Part shown: piece after piece, positions 33,921 to 42,327 of the stretch
Layout: the number at the start of each line of letters is the position of its first letter
Position numbering within the stretch: the stretch's first letter is position 1
Source of the DNA: CAYGLF01 sp964350945
GTDB taxonomy: Bacteria; Chlamydiota; Chlamydiia; Chlamydiales; JAAZZY01
Reading direction: 5' to 3'
Length of the DNA: 64,000 nt
Assembly (NCBI GenBank): GCA_964350945.1
Contig: CAYGLF010000002.1
Coordinates: 186,001 to 250,000 of the forward strand
Position numbers and translations under genes: made by a program
Notes under the pieces: generated by a model
What the model was told of the DNA's origin: nothing
What the model saw: only the letters and a program-made list of their open reading frames with translations
Database searches by the model: none

Positions 33921-34904
33921 TTGATATCAAATAACTTTAATCCATTTAGTATATATAAATATGGTTCCTTAAAAGAGCCTGAGAGCTCTTCTTGGTTATG
34001 TAACTCCTTGTTTTGTAAGAGTTCAGTTCGGACTGTTTCTCCTTCAGAGGCACTTTTTTTGAAAGAAAATGAGGCGGCTTGGACAGCGAGAGTTTGCGAT
34101 GAAGTCAAAGTTTACTTTCTAAGGCCCTATAAAGAAGGTAGCTTTGGAGATGTAGCAAAAAGAGATCTTAATGGAAAGGTGTATTGTGTACAGCGCTATA
34201 ATCATGGGTTAGCTCATGGTCTTAGGCAGGGCGCCCTTGCTAGAGATATTGTAGAGGTTCTCTTTCAGTTGAAAACAGAAAAGATTCAACCTGAAAACAA
34301 TGCAATCAGTGAGATTGCATCTTGGGTGCAAGAAAAAATATCAAGAGACCCTGATTTTTTAAATAAACTAGAGTTGGCTTCATCCTTTCAGCGTTCTGGG
34401 AGAGAAAGTGAAGAATCTAGCTTGTCTGCTCCAGAAGCTTATGAAAGGTACGAGCTTCAAGATTCTATAAATTTCAAAAAGTCTGCTGCCAAATTCCCTA
34501 TTTTTGAAAATGAAAGAGAAATCTCAGTATTTGCAGAATCCATTTTGTGGACGAACAAAGGAACCATAGATGAAAATGTTGAAAAAGATTTGAAGTATTT
34601 AAAGCGTATTTTACATGCAGCTCATACCTTTGATCTAAGACGCATGCTTAGTTTTGATGGAGAGAGAATCCAAAAAGATGGAATCAATCAACTTTTTGGA
34701 AACAAAATGAACCTGTCAGATCCTTTAGTTTCAAAAATCACAAAAGCATTGTGGAATCGAAGTGGAAGGTATTTAGACAAAACTGGTGATCGTGACTTAG
34801 CTTCTCAAAGATATCTTCAAGATAAGTTTTTTATTCAATCAAGTGAACCTACAAAAATGACAGATGCGATCTTAAAAGTAAAAAAGGAGCCAATTCAGTT
34901 ATAA
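33921..34904 (+). CDS. SidE-type phosphodiesterase-domain-like protein
   Basis: A 327-residue protein. It resembles the PDE domain of the Legionella SidE effectors (which cleaves ADP-ribosylated ubiquitin). An RYNHGLAHGLRQ segment has an H-x3-H pair (His95, His99), FQRSGRESEE follows (156-165), and a second His pair is in LHAAHTFDLRRM (231-242). No PDE domain was confirmed by search. The start is uncertain: I use TTG 33921, the first allowed codon after an in-frame stop, with no clear ribosome site. A truncated N-terminus is possible. No signal peptide. Confidence 0.5.
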   Translation: MISNNFNPFSIYKYGSLKEPESSSWLCNSLFCKSSVRTVSPSEALFLKENEAAWTARVCDEVKVYFLRPYKEGSFGDVAKRDLNGKVYCVQRYNHGLAHGLRQGALARDIVEVLFQLKTEKIQPENNAISEIASWVQEKISRDPDFLNKLELASSFQRSGRESEESSLSAPEAYERYELQDSINFKKSAAKFPIFENEREISVFAESILWTNKGTIDENVEKDLKYLKRILHAAHTFDLRRMLSFDGERIQKDGINQLFGNKMNLSDPLVSKITKALWNRSGRYLDKTGDRDLASQRYLQDKFFIQSSEPTKMTDAILKVKKEPIQL

Positions 34905-35012
34905 CATTCCACACGCATAAATAGACCTTCACCTAAGATGGACTCATGTTGGCTGATGTAGTGATCCCATTAAGACAAGTTAAAAAGTTGTATTTTTTGA
35001 ATTTCATTTAGG

Positions 35013-35162
35013 CTACTCTTTTTTCATAATAACTTCTCTCCATTGATGGCACTGACAGAGTTGAATCTGGTAGCTGCTGCGAATTTCAGCCACACTTTGG
35101 TCTTTTAAGCCTTCCAAAACAGCTCTTAATTTGGTTTTTGAATCCCATTTTCTTTATTTCAT
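35013..35162 (-). pseudogene. IS3-family transposase OrfA remnant
   Basis: Read from ATG 35162, the frame is M-K-stop-RKWDSKTKLRAVLEGLKDQ, followed by SVAEIRSSYQI and QWREVIMKKE. This matches the helix-turn-helix OrfA of IS3/IS911-type elements (KRKW...VLEGLKG..VAEIC..YQIS..QYYRWRD). A TAA replaces the third codon and the C-terminus is cut by a stop, so it is dead. No terminal repeats or OrfB were seen. In the same gap a 15-codon frame (35218-35265, minus) with its own GAGGAAA may be another gene fragment. The rest of 34905-35306 shows nothing else. Confidence 0.6.
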
Positions 35163-35306
35163 ACACGCTCTTGATGATCATATTTTTTCTAAAATAATAC
35201 ATCTTTTCACATTTTTCTTAATGGGGAGCAGTATAAATAGTTCTAATTTTTAGTGCTTGATTCATTTGATATTTCCTCTAGTAGATACAAAGTGCATTAA
35301 CTTATG

Positions 35307-36044
35307 TTAATAAGTCTCATCTGTAAAAGGTTCTTTTCTAGAGTATAGGTATTCTATTTCTTTGAATTCCCCATCTGGTTCACTAGGGATTTTTTTAGGG
35401 TATGGGACCCCTACAACCGTAAATTTAGCACTGACAACCTTCTCTTGTTCTTTCCAGGAGGTTATAGTTGTGGTTGCGATTTCAAAAATATCTTCATATT
35501 CTTCTTGCACCGCCTCAGTAACGGTGCCATCGTGAAAAAAGGTGATCAAAAGCTCCATGTTCGTCTCATCTAAGACAGATTGAATTCTTCTAAGTGCAGG
35601 AGTGATTTTTCCTCTAAGAGCCTCGTTAACTTTGAGACGAATAATAGAACAGAGTGCCCAGTCAGGCACAAAAGTATTCACCTCTGCAAACTTTGAACCG
35701 GGTTCTTTTCTCAGGTAGACAACTTCAGAAACTGGTGGAAGAGGAGTAGGATACGGGTAAGAGATAACTTCTTCAGGCATATCAATTTGTTCCCCTTTGT
35801 AAGAGGGGTGACGCATTGAAGTGGCTTCTCCTTGTATGCAGCCGTAATGATATATTTCATCATTACCAACAGGGCCATCATGGAAAAAAAGAAGGCGAGC
35901 ATCAGTTGGTGATGAGTTCCAGTTGATGGCTATACATCTAAGGGATGGCAAGGCCATTCCACTTAATGCGATGTAGGTGTGAATTTTTAGACTAGCGAAT
36001 ACACTGTTTTCAGCTTCGCTTCTAATTAGTTTATTATTTTCCAT
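35307..36044 (-). CDS. Duplicated immunity-like protein
   Basis: A 245-residue protein from ATG 36044 (a longer frame reaches 36110, inside the upstream gene). It consists of two copies of a domain of about 115 residues. Copy one has LRCIAINWN, LLFFHDGPVGNDEI and the end PPVSEVVYLRKEP. Copy two has ELLITFFHDGTV and the end KEIEYLYSRKEP. The pattern LxFFxDG...EE...YP.PIP...YxRKE resembles small proteins that often stand next to toxin genes. Its start overlaps the stop of the 876-residue gene by 11 bases, so it is coupled. I infer an immunity role; no family number is claimed. Confidence 0.55.
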   Translation of the reverse strand: MENNKLIRSEAENSVFASLKIHTYIALSGMALPSLRCIAINWNSSPTDARLLFFHDGPVGNDEIYHYGCIQGEATSMRHPSYKGEQIDMPEEVISYPYPTPLPPVSEVVYLRKEPGSKFAEVNTFVPDWALCSIIRLKVNEALRGKITPALRRIQSVLDETNMELLITFFHDGTVTEAVQEEYEDIFEIATTTITSWKEQEKVVSAKFTVVGVPYPKKIPSEPDGEFKEIEYLYSRKEPFTDETY

Positions 36045-38664
36045 TATGCTGCTCCCAGTTACAGGCAGGTTGGCTATTTGGATCAAATGGTACAATATGG
36101 TAGTCGCCATTTAGTTTATAATGGACTTTTGCAAAAGTAGTTGGAGCCCATTTTTTAAGGCCTTCAACATAGGCCTCTCCGCAAATTTCATCAAACTTGA
36201 CAACTTCTTTAAAGTTAGCTTCGCCTAGTTTATGATCACCTAATGGAATCCCCTGACCAATCAACGGGAAGGTCTTTGTTGCTATCTTTTCTAAATCCCA
36301 GTAGACGAGGCTTTTTTTATTCTTTATCGCTTCAGATTCTCTGAAGTGATTGAATTGTAGATCTTTCTGTAATTTGCAGGTAGCTTTAAAATTTTTGATA
36401 GTCTCAGCTAGTTGTTGAGGAGGAGTGAGGATAGAGGTTTGGATCTCTTTCTCAAATAGGAGGCTCTCTTTTTCCCAGTAGGTATACCATTTGCACATAG
36501 AAATTAGAGGGTTGGCTAATAGAGGCTGTTTGATCTGTTCTTTAATGAGATGGATAAAGAGCGCTTTTCTAGCTTCTTCAGAGATGTCAGGGCGACTTTG
36601 AACGTCATGGTGAATGGCTTGTAGCTGCTCTAAAATAGCAGCCAGGTACTTAGGAGCAATTTTCCCTGACCTTGGAATTCTAGCTTTATTCCAATTAGAG
36701 TTGAGGTCTAATTGGTAGTGCTCAAAAATAGGGAGGAAAGTTGAGGCGTCTATTGCACGCTCTTCATCCGTTGAAAATATGAGGTATTTATCTACAGGGA
36801 GGGCGCGAGAGAGGAGCTTTTGACGTACCCAAGTACTTGGTTGGTAGCGATCACAGTAGCTAATGGTTCGTTCAATGGTTGCAGCTTGAGCTACAATATC
36901 TTGTAACATTTCCATTTTAAATTCAGACTGTTTGGGGACCGACTCCATTAAGACCTGCGTAGCTTCTTGGCTCAGGGTTAGGTCTTTTAAAAAGGCTCGC
37001 ATCTCTGTGCGATAGAGAAATTCCCCATAGGCCTGCATACAGTCTCTGGGTTGGTCAATGTGATCGATCACTTTAAGGTAATCACTGATAACGGCTTGGC
37101 TGCTTATGTCCGAGATATTCATTTGCTTGATAGCGGTGTTTGCTGCAGGTGCTGTTTCCCCAAAAAAAGCAAGGGTCTGTGCTGTATCTAGCGAGGTTTT
37201 AAGGGCTGCTTGAAGGCTCCCTTTGTTTTGAGCAATTAAGTGGAAGACTTTGTGTAAGAAGGTCTGAGAACTGATGGTTTCTGTCTCTAGTTGTTTTACA
37301 GCACCTAAGAGCGCAGGGATCTGCTTTAAGAGCGGGCCATTGGCCTGTATATCTTTAGAGATGACAGTGGCTGCCTGGTCAAAGGTTCGCTTTGCAGCGT
37401 TTTTATATGGTGCAACATGGTGAATGTGGGGGAGCGCGCCGCCTGCCCCAGCAGGAATGAATTGGTTGGCTCCTCTGCCACAGGCCCCGGCTAGTCGCGC
37501 TCCTAAAGAAGTGTTATTAAAGAGCGGCCCAGCTGTTAAGTTTGCACTTACAGCATTGGTTAGTGCGGAACTTTTGTTAAATTCAAATATTTTAAGAAGC
37601 GGCTTTAGCTCGGTTATTGCAGGTTTTACAGCAGTTACTAAGGGCGCTGCAGCAAAGAACAAAGCCTCTGTATAAACTAGATCGCCTGCATATTTAAAAA
37701 AGTAGTAGTCAGCAGCGAATTCAGGGTCGCCTACGGGGCCTAGGAGATTTTGAGATAAAAATTCTTGTGAGGAGTGCTCGCTGTTAGTCAATTTAGAAGC
37801 TAACCAATGGTAGCTGTTTACAAGGTACACAGTGCTGTCGGTAAAGCCGCGTATCCTGCTTTCATAGCGAGTTGCTATGTGTTGTAAGGAGTCGTGGAGT
37901 GTGTTAGCGGCATCGATGGCAAGTTTTGACTCCAATGTGTCGATGTCAAATGGTTGGGTTCCCTTATGAATAATATCTTCAGCCTTTCCAAATACCTTTT
38001 GAACCGTATTGATTTGTTGCCAGGCCTGTACAACTTTTTCCTTTAAAGTGGGTCTTTCATCATGAGAAGAGAACTCTTTTTCAAAGTAATACTCGTGGTC
38101 TTTTTTTTCGATATGTCTTGGGGAGGATGGTTGAATAATGTGCTTCTCCCGAGGGATCACTTTTACAAGATCATTCACTGCTTTTAGATGGTTTATATCT
38201 GACACGTCAAAGTCTCCCATCGGATCTAAAGCGTAATCCAAAACTTCTTGAGATATCTCTAGCCTAGGAGGCGCCTTTTTATGCAGCTCATTTCTCGTTT
38301 GCCGTACTTGATTATCGTGTTGAATGCCCTTTGCAAGTTCAGTCACTACTTTTAGGCGATTTGGATCTAACAAGTCAAAATCTCCCCAAAAATCTGTAGC
38401 GTAATCAAAAACTTTTGAGGGGGTATTTCCATCTTTTGCTTGCACGTTTTTATTCACAGTACGTTCGTAGAAAACGTGAGAGTGGCTATTTTGAAAACTT
38501 CTACTAACCCGGCTACGTAGGTTATTCTGCTCACGATTTACAGACCGGTGAGCATGATAAGAAGGTTTATCGTAATGGATGGAGCGCTCACGTTCAAAGA
38601 AGCTTTTTGGTATAAAAGGATTATTTTCAATTGGAGTTGTGAACGCAGGATCTGCAAATGCCAT
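36034..38664 (-). CDS. Large toxin-like protein of unknown family
   Basis: An 876-residue protein. Near the N-terminus two copies of a unit of about 35 residues (DYATDFWGDFDLLDPNRLK, about 88-106; DYALDPMGDFDVSDINHLK, about 147-165) are repeated. A middle part (about 300-420) has hydrophobic segments and a Gly/Ala-rich stretch (RGANQFIPAGAGGALPHIHH). The rest is helical and charged. The last 100 residues (from SLVYWDLEKIATKTFPL) end in YHIVPFDPNSQPACNW. No catalytic motif is recognised. It is encoded between a 157-residue gene and a duplicated immunity-like gene in an overlapping order, as in toxin operons. Toxin role is inference only. Confidence 0.5.
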   Translation of the reverse strand: MAFADPAFTTPIENNPFIPKSFFERERSIHYDKPSYHAHRSVNREQNNLRSRVSRSFQNSHSHVFYERTVNKNVQAKDGNTPSKVFDYATDFWGDFDLLDPNRLKVVTELAKGIQHDNQVRQTRNELHKKAPPRLEISQEVLDYALDPMGDFDVSDINHLKAVNDLVKVIPREKHIIQPSSPRHIEKKDHEYYFEKEFSSHDERPTLKEKVVQAWQQINTVQKVFGKAEDIIHKGTQPFDIDTLESKLAIDAANTLHDSLQHIATRYESRIRGFTDSTVYLVNSYHWLASKLTNSEHSSQEFLSQNLLGPVGDPEFAADYYFFKYAGDLVYTEALFFAAAPLVTAVKPAITELKPLLKIFEFNKSSALTNAVSANLTAGPLFNNTSLGARLAGACGRGANQFIPAGAGGALPHIHHVAPYKNAAKRTFDQAATVISKDIQANGPLLKQIPALLGAVKQLETETISSQTFLHKVFHLIAQNKGSLQAALKTSLDTAQTLAFFGETAPAANTAIKQMNISDISSQAVISDYLKVIDHIDQPRDCMQAYGEFLYRTEMRAFLKDLTLSQEATQVLMESVPKQSEFKMEMLQDIVAQAATIERTISYCDRYQPSTWVRQKLLSRALPVDKYLIFSTDEERAIDASTFLPIFEHYQLDLNSNWNKARIPRSGKIAPKYLAAILEQLQAIHHDVQSRPDISEEARKALFIHLIKEQIKQPLLANPLISMCKWYTYWEKESLLFEKEIQTSILTPPQQLAETIKNFKATCKLQKDLQFNHFRESEAIKNKKSLVYWDLEKIATKTFPLIGQGIPLGDHKLGEANFKEVVKFDEICGEAYVEGLKKWAPTTFAKVHYKLNGDYHIVPFDPNSQPACNWEQHNGK

Positions 38665-38667
38665 TGT

Positions 38668-39141
38668 TTACTTCTTAAGGTGTAGATTAGAATTGAAAAT
38701 GCGCTTGGCTAAAACACTCCATTGCTCATCTCTATTTAAATTCAACGCATGGATTGTTTCTTCGAATAAGTCGAGAACGGACACAAAACATACATTGCGC
38801 AAATGTTGTACTTTATCATTAGAGTTTAAGCTGTATTGTAGTTTATTCTCTTGATAGTAACTATGCTCGGCAAGTTCATAAATCGTGTCAATTGCTTCTT
38901 CAACTTTCATGTGGGTCGTTTGTTCTGAGAGTGATTCGAGGAAGTCTCCATAAGCAAGAGCGTCATAGAAGTAGTGCTCTTCAATACGCTCGATTTGTAC
39001 GCTTAAAGTTTTGATAAGCGCATTGAGAAGTGTGTGGAGATGTGAGTCTTGTTGTATGGCGGCTGCAAACTCACAGACGTCTTTTTCATCCGTTGAATGG
39101 AAAGTAAGCGGTGTTGAGTATTGCGATCCAATAGCAGTCAT
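38668..39141 (-). CDS. Hypothetical helical protein upstream of the toxin-like gene
   Basis: A 157-residue acidic, mainly helical protein. Several heptad-like stretches (HLHTLLNALIKTLSVQIERI, VEEAIDTIYELAEHSYYQEN) suggest a coiled or bundle form. It ends 3 bases before the 876-residue gene and shares its direction, with AAAGGAA before ATG 39141. It may be a chaperone or accessory protein for the large partner; type III chaperones are similar in size and acidity, but this is a guess. Confidence 0.5.
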   Translation of the reverse strand: MTAIGSQYSTPLTFHSTDEKDVCEFAAAIQQDSHLHTLLNALIKTLSVQIERIEEHYFYDALAYGDFLESLSEQTTHMKVEEAIDTIYELAEHSYYQENKLQYSLNSNDKVQHLRNVCFVSVLDLFEETIHALNLNRDEQWSVLAKRIFNSNLHLKK

Positions 39142-39244
39142 TGAGGTTCCTTTTTTTAATTGTAAAAATGTTATTCGGTTTATAAGATTGTGTAAAGAAT
39201 AATTAAAGAAATTGAGGTTTTTAAAAGTGGGGATTGGAATTAAA

Positions 39245-39544
39245 ATGCTCGCACGCCCATTTGTGCTGGTTACTATAGAAGAGCAAAAAGTTTGCGAGGG
39301 TCACAAAGAAAAATCAGGGATATATAAAGGGCGAGAAAAAACAAAAGATCAGGGGTATCAATGGGTGAAGCAGGAGAGTGATAACCCTAATACGTTCCAT
39401 GCACGCTTTGATATTTTGCATGTCAAGAGGAGGAAATATGAACTTCTAAAGTTTTTTGAGCATATGTGTGATGTTTCTTCTTGTGATCATTACAAGATCA
39501 CAACCGTGACAAGCTTCTTGATTGGAGATCCCAAAAGAGTTTAA
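39245..39544 (+). CDS. Hypothetical small protein
   Basis: A 99-residue protein with no recognised family. It has a cysteine- and lysine-rich composition (EEQKVCEGHKEKSGIYKGRE) and a polar tail (DHYKITTVTSFLIGD). ATG 39245 has GGAA six bases upstream, better than the TTG at 39212. It stands alone between the divergent toxin-like operon and a decayed region, and may be a fragment of a longer gene. Confidence 0.4.
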   Translation: MLARPFVLVTIEEQKVCEGHKEKSGIYKGREKTKDQGYQWVKQESDNPNTFHARFDILHVKRRKYELLKFFEHMCDVSSCDHYKITTVTSFLIGDPKRV

Positions 39545-39550
39545 TAAAGA

Positions 39551-39605
39551 GATGGCAAGGCTACTTCACTTAATGCGATGTAGGTGTGAATTCTAAACTA
39601 GTAAA
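39551..39605 (-). pseudogene. Fragment of a second copy of the immunity-like gene
   Basis: These bases are a near copy of 35944-35993 inside the immunity-like gene. Read on the minus strand they give RIHTYIALSEVALPSL and then a stop, against KIHTYIALSGMALPSL in the intact gene. The rest of the copy is missing. Confidence 0.6.
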
Positions 39606-39647
39606 TCTTGGATTCAACTGACTAGCCGAATTTCCAATTTATAAGCG

Positions 39648-39782
39648 GGATCAATAGACCTTTCTGAAATAGCTAAAGTTTTAAATATTACCAAAACTAT
39701 TCTCTATAGCTATTTGAGACCCAGAAATGTAGAAGTTGGGGCTTATTTGAGAGGCTCAGAGAGCTTGAAAAAGGAGCTCTGA
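39648..39782 (+). pseudogene. Possible serine-recombinase helix-turn-helix remnant
   Basis: A 44-codon open stretch reads GSIDLSEIAKVLNITKTILY, like the C-terminal HTH of resolvase/invertase proteins, followed by a stop. An in-frame TAA lies just upstream, and no catalytic domain is present. The rest of 39783-40263 shows no gene that I can support. Confidence 0.3.
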
Positions 39783-40263
39783 ATTACTTAAGAGCCCTTC
39801 TCAGGAGATGAACAACACTAGGTTGATATTCTTAATTTTTCGATGATTTGTTGGTTTCTAATACATGTTGTAAAATTACGTAGATATCTAATTGATAGAC
39901 GTAAAAGTGTTCAAATATCTCTATCTGAAAATTAGAAGGCATCGCAACAACAATTAAAATGTCGAAAAGTATTGTAATGAAAACAAGAAAGGGGTGTGCT
40001 GTATTTTAAGTGATCATTGTTTTTGAAAAGTCATGGGGTTATTTATAAAAGCATGAGAGGATTAGGCGCCCTTATTGCCTGCTATTTTATGAAGCTAAAT
40101 ATTTGAATTTTTCTAGAAGTATTCTTAATAAAAGGATAAAAACAGTGCAGTATACACAGAGGGATAGCATAAACTTCTATTTCTTTATGGACCTTTTTTT
40201 GGGGTGAAGTTCATAATTAAAAAATTAAAATTTGGATTTTGAAATCATCTTTAAAGGAGCCTT

Positions 40264-40962
40264 ATGAATACAAAGCCAAGCACTTTCCCAGAAGAATTAA
40301 AACCATTTTCACCTGCTGCCCAGTCGCTTGTTGAAGGCTCTTTCTATAAACACTATAAGGGGCTTTTATACAAACTGATTTCAGTGGCTCGCCATAGTGA
40401 AACTCTAGAAGAAATGGTGGTATATCAAGCTCTTTACAATGACTATTCTATCTGGGTGCGCCCTCTCAAGATGTTTATGGAAAAAATAGAAATCAATGGA
40501 CGGCAACAAGACCGTTTTAAAAAAGTGGAGAGCCCTGTGACTTTGAATCATAAAGAGCCTTGTATTGAGCTTGAGCTAAAGCCCAGTGGGGAGGATTTAT
40601 CTTTTTTGACAGATCAAATTAATCAAGAAACTCCAGCTTATAGGTCAGCTACTCCATATGCTTTTTTTGTTCGAGATGCAGCAAATAAAATCATAGCGGG
40701 GTGCAATGGATTTGTTATCTATGGCTCGATTTATACAGACCAATTGTGGGTCGATCAAAAACATCGAAAAAAAGACTGGGGTCGCAAGCTTATGGAAAAA
40801 GTGCAGGCTTATGGAAAAGAGCAAGATTGTGGGCAAACAGTGGTATCTACCATGGATTTTCAGGCGCCTTCTTTTTACAAAAAGCTTGGGTATCACATCG
40901 ATTTTACCAGAGAAAACTGTGAAAAAGGTTCTTGCTGCTACTATTTATCTAAAAGCATTTAG
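40264..40962 (+). CDS. DUF1653-GNAT fusion protein
   Basis: A 232-residue protein. Residues about 28-86 (HYKGLLYKLISVARHSETLE, then VYQALYNDYSIWVRPLKMF) are a DUF1653 domain, a small fold often seen alone in bacteria. Residues about 125-232 look like a GNAT N-acetyltransferase, with the acetyl-CoA loop region HRKKDWGRKLMEKVQAYGKE and the C-terminal FYKKLGYHIDF. The loop GxGxG/A is replaced by RKKDWG, so binding is diverged but plausible. The substrate is unknown. AAGGAG precedes ATG 40264. Convergent with the next gene. Confidence 0.75.
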   Translation: MNTKPSTFPEELKPFSPAAQSLVEGSFYKHYKGLLYKLISVARHSETLEEMVVYQALYNDYSIWVRPLKMFMEKIEINGRQQDRFKKVESPVTLNHKEPCIELELKPSGEDLSFLTDQINQETPAYRSATPYAFFVRDAANKIIAGCNGFVIYGSIYTDQLWVDQKHRKKDWGRKLMEKVQAYGKEQDCGQTVVSTMDFQAPSFYKKLGYHIDFTRENCEKGSCCYYLSKSI

Positions 40963-40967
40963 TTCTA

Positions 40968-42260
40968 CTAAAAGGAGTGAATTGAGATTAGTTTTTTTGC
41001 TTCCCATTCTTGTAAATAGTTAAGAGCTTCACTTTTACTCATCTCAACTTGACCTAAGAGGTCCTCTAAAAAAAAGCATTTTTTCTGAGCGGGAATTAAG
41101 TCCATTAAAAGGCGTTTGTTGTGTGATAATTTGGGGTGATGCGTTCCAAAAGCCCGTTGCCCTGGGTCGACGTAGAGTTGGTAGCTTGGGTGTGACAAAC
41201 AAGGAGTTCCTGAGAAGTGTTTCTCAATGAGGGTAAGCTTTTCTAGGTTTTGAATGGCAATTTCTAAAATGTTAATAGAGGAGCTAAGTGATGATGGGGA
41301 TAAAATGGAAAGATTGTCAAAATGGGTGTGGTATTCAGGATAGGGGAATCTTGATAGAGAGCACATAGGAATTTGGTAGCCTTCCCAGATATATTCATCG
41401 TTGCAGATAATACTTTTAAAAGGCCCGGTATTAAAGGATTCATCGTCATTTTTAAGAGCTTTTAAGAGCTGATTTTCTAGCTGTGAGTATCCTTTTAAAC
41501 TTCTTTGCAATGCATGTTCTGTTTTGGATCCAAGCATTTCTAAAAAGCAGCTCTCTAAAATCATGGAGCGATCTTTTAAGTTTCCTAGAAAAAACTCTGA
41601 GCCAATAATTTCAGGGACAAGAATGAGTTTGTAAGTAAATTTCGTTTTTTTATTTTGTAATTTTTTAAAAAGCTCTACCCCTACAGCGACGCCTGCTAAA
41701 TCGTCATTGACCATTCCAGGATGATCTAGGTGTGCGACAAAGGCAAAGGAATAGGGTGAATCTCCCTTTTTTGTATATTCAGCAACTTGGATCTCTCCTT
41801 TCGATTCCTCAGTGACAATTTCAACATCATAGTGGTCTTCTTGCAGCGAATCGTAAAAGGTTTTAGGAACACAAAATCCCCATGTTCTTTCCCAGGGTCG
41901 GTAGTATTGCCTAAAATGGTAGGCGATAGCATCGGGCATTCTATGATCGTAATGAAGGTGTTTTAAAAGTTCTTGTTGTGAAACTCTTTGAGAAAATGAG
42001 GTTGAGAGACCAATAATTTTTAGGGGATGATCTACAGTATACAGAATGTCCCCACTTGTATTTTTGATGAAGGCATGTTTTAGATTCCAACGCGGGGGGA
42101 TTTGCCATAAGTTAAATGGCTCTTGATAGCTATGAATTTCAAACGGGAGAATATCCTTTAAATATTTTAAGCATTCATCGTAGTCATTGGAGCAAAAATT
42201 GCGATTTTTTAAGTAAAGATCTTCGATCAGAGAATAAGAAAGGGTCGTTTGAGAGTGCAT
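40968..42260 (-). CDS. Aminopeptidase-like protein (DUF4910/DUF2172 type)
   Basis: A 430-residue protein. The C-terminal part contains an M28-like metallopeptidase core: VAHLDHPGMVNDDLAGVAVGV (about 171-191) has the His/Asp metal ligands and the family D-D pair. VPEIIGSEFFL follows (about 210), and the late HTHFDN (about 311) may supply a further ligand. The N-terminal region (about 20-130) fits the DUF2172-like domain of these proteins. Members are often encoded near polysaccharide genes, but the activity is unproven. It follows a terminator-like hairpin and precedes the lipid A operon on the same strand. Confidence 0.7.
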   Translation of the reverse strand: MHSQTTLSYSLIEDLYLKNRNFCSNDYDECLKYLKDILPFEIHSYQEPFNLWQIPPRWNLKHAFIKNTSGDILYTVDHPLKIIGLSTSFSQRVSQQELLKHLHYDHRMPDAIAYHFRQYYRPWERTWGFCVPKTFYDSLQEDHYDVEIVTEESKGEIQVAEYTKKGDSPYSFAFVAHLDHPGMVNDDLAGVAVGVELFKKLQNKKTKFTYKLILVPEIIGSEFFLGNLKDRSMILESCFLEMLGSKTEHALQRSLKGYSQLENQLLKALKNDDESFNTGPFKSIICNDEYIWEGYQIPMCSLSRFPYPEYHTHFDNLSILSPSSLSSSINILEIAIQNLEKLTLIEKHFSGTPCLSHPSYQLYVDPGQRAFGTHHPKLSHNKRLLMDLIPAQKKCFFLEDLLGQVEMSKSEALNYLQEWEAKKLISIHSF

Positions 42261-42297
42261 GTTAATGTCTTTATGGATGAAAGTTTAAAGGCATGCC

Positions 42298-42327
42298 AAA
42301 AAAGCATTTTGAATGCAAATTTTTTTA
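42298..42327 (-). terminator. Terminator of the lipid A operon
   Basis: On the minus strand, GCATT-CAA-AATGC is followed by TTTTTT, just after the stop of the DUF374 gene. The stem is only 5 bp but is extended by flanking A and T runs, so it may work in both directions. Confidence 0.45.

Noticed and set aside
34905..35012. A transposase OrfB tail after the IS3 remnant.
   Set aside because: Translations of this short stretch show no DDE or other OrfB motif.
35307..36110. The longer start of the immunity-like gene at 36110.
   Set aside because: It would overlap the upstream gene by 77 bases; ATG 36044 gives a typical 11-base coupled overlap.
36034..38664. Assigning a named toxin domain (nuclease, deaminase or similar) to the C-terminus.
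   Set aside because: No catalytic motif could be recognised, so only a toxin-like context is reported.
39783..40263. A promoter or RNA gene in the gap before the DUF1653-GNAT gene.
   Set aside because: No convincing -35/-10 pair or structured RNA was found beyond a normal ribosome site at 40254.
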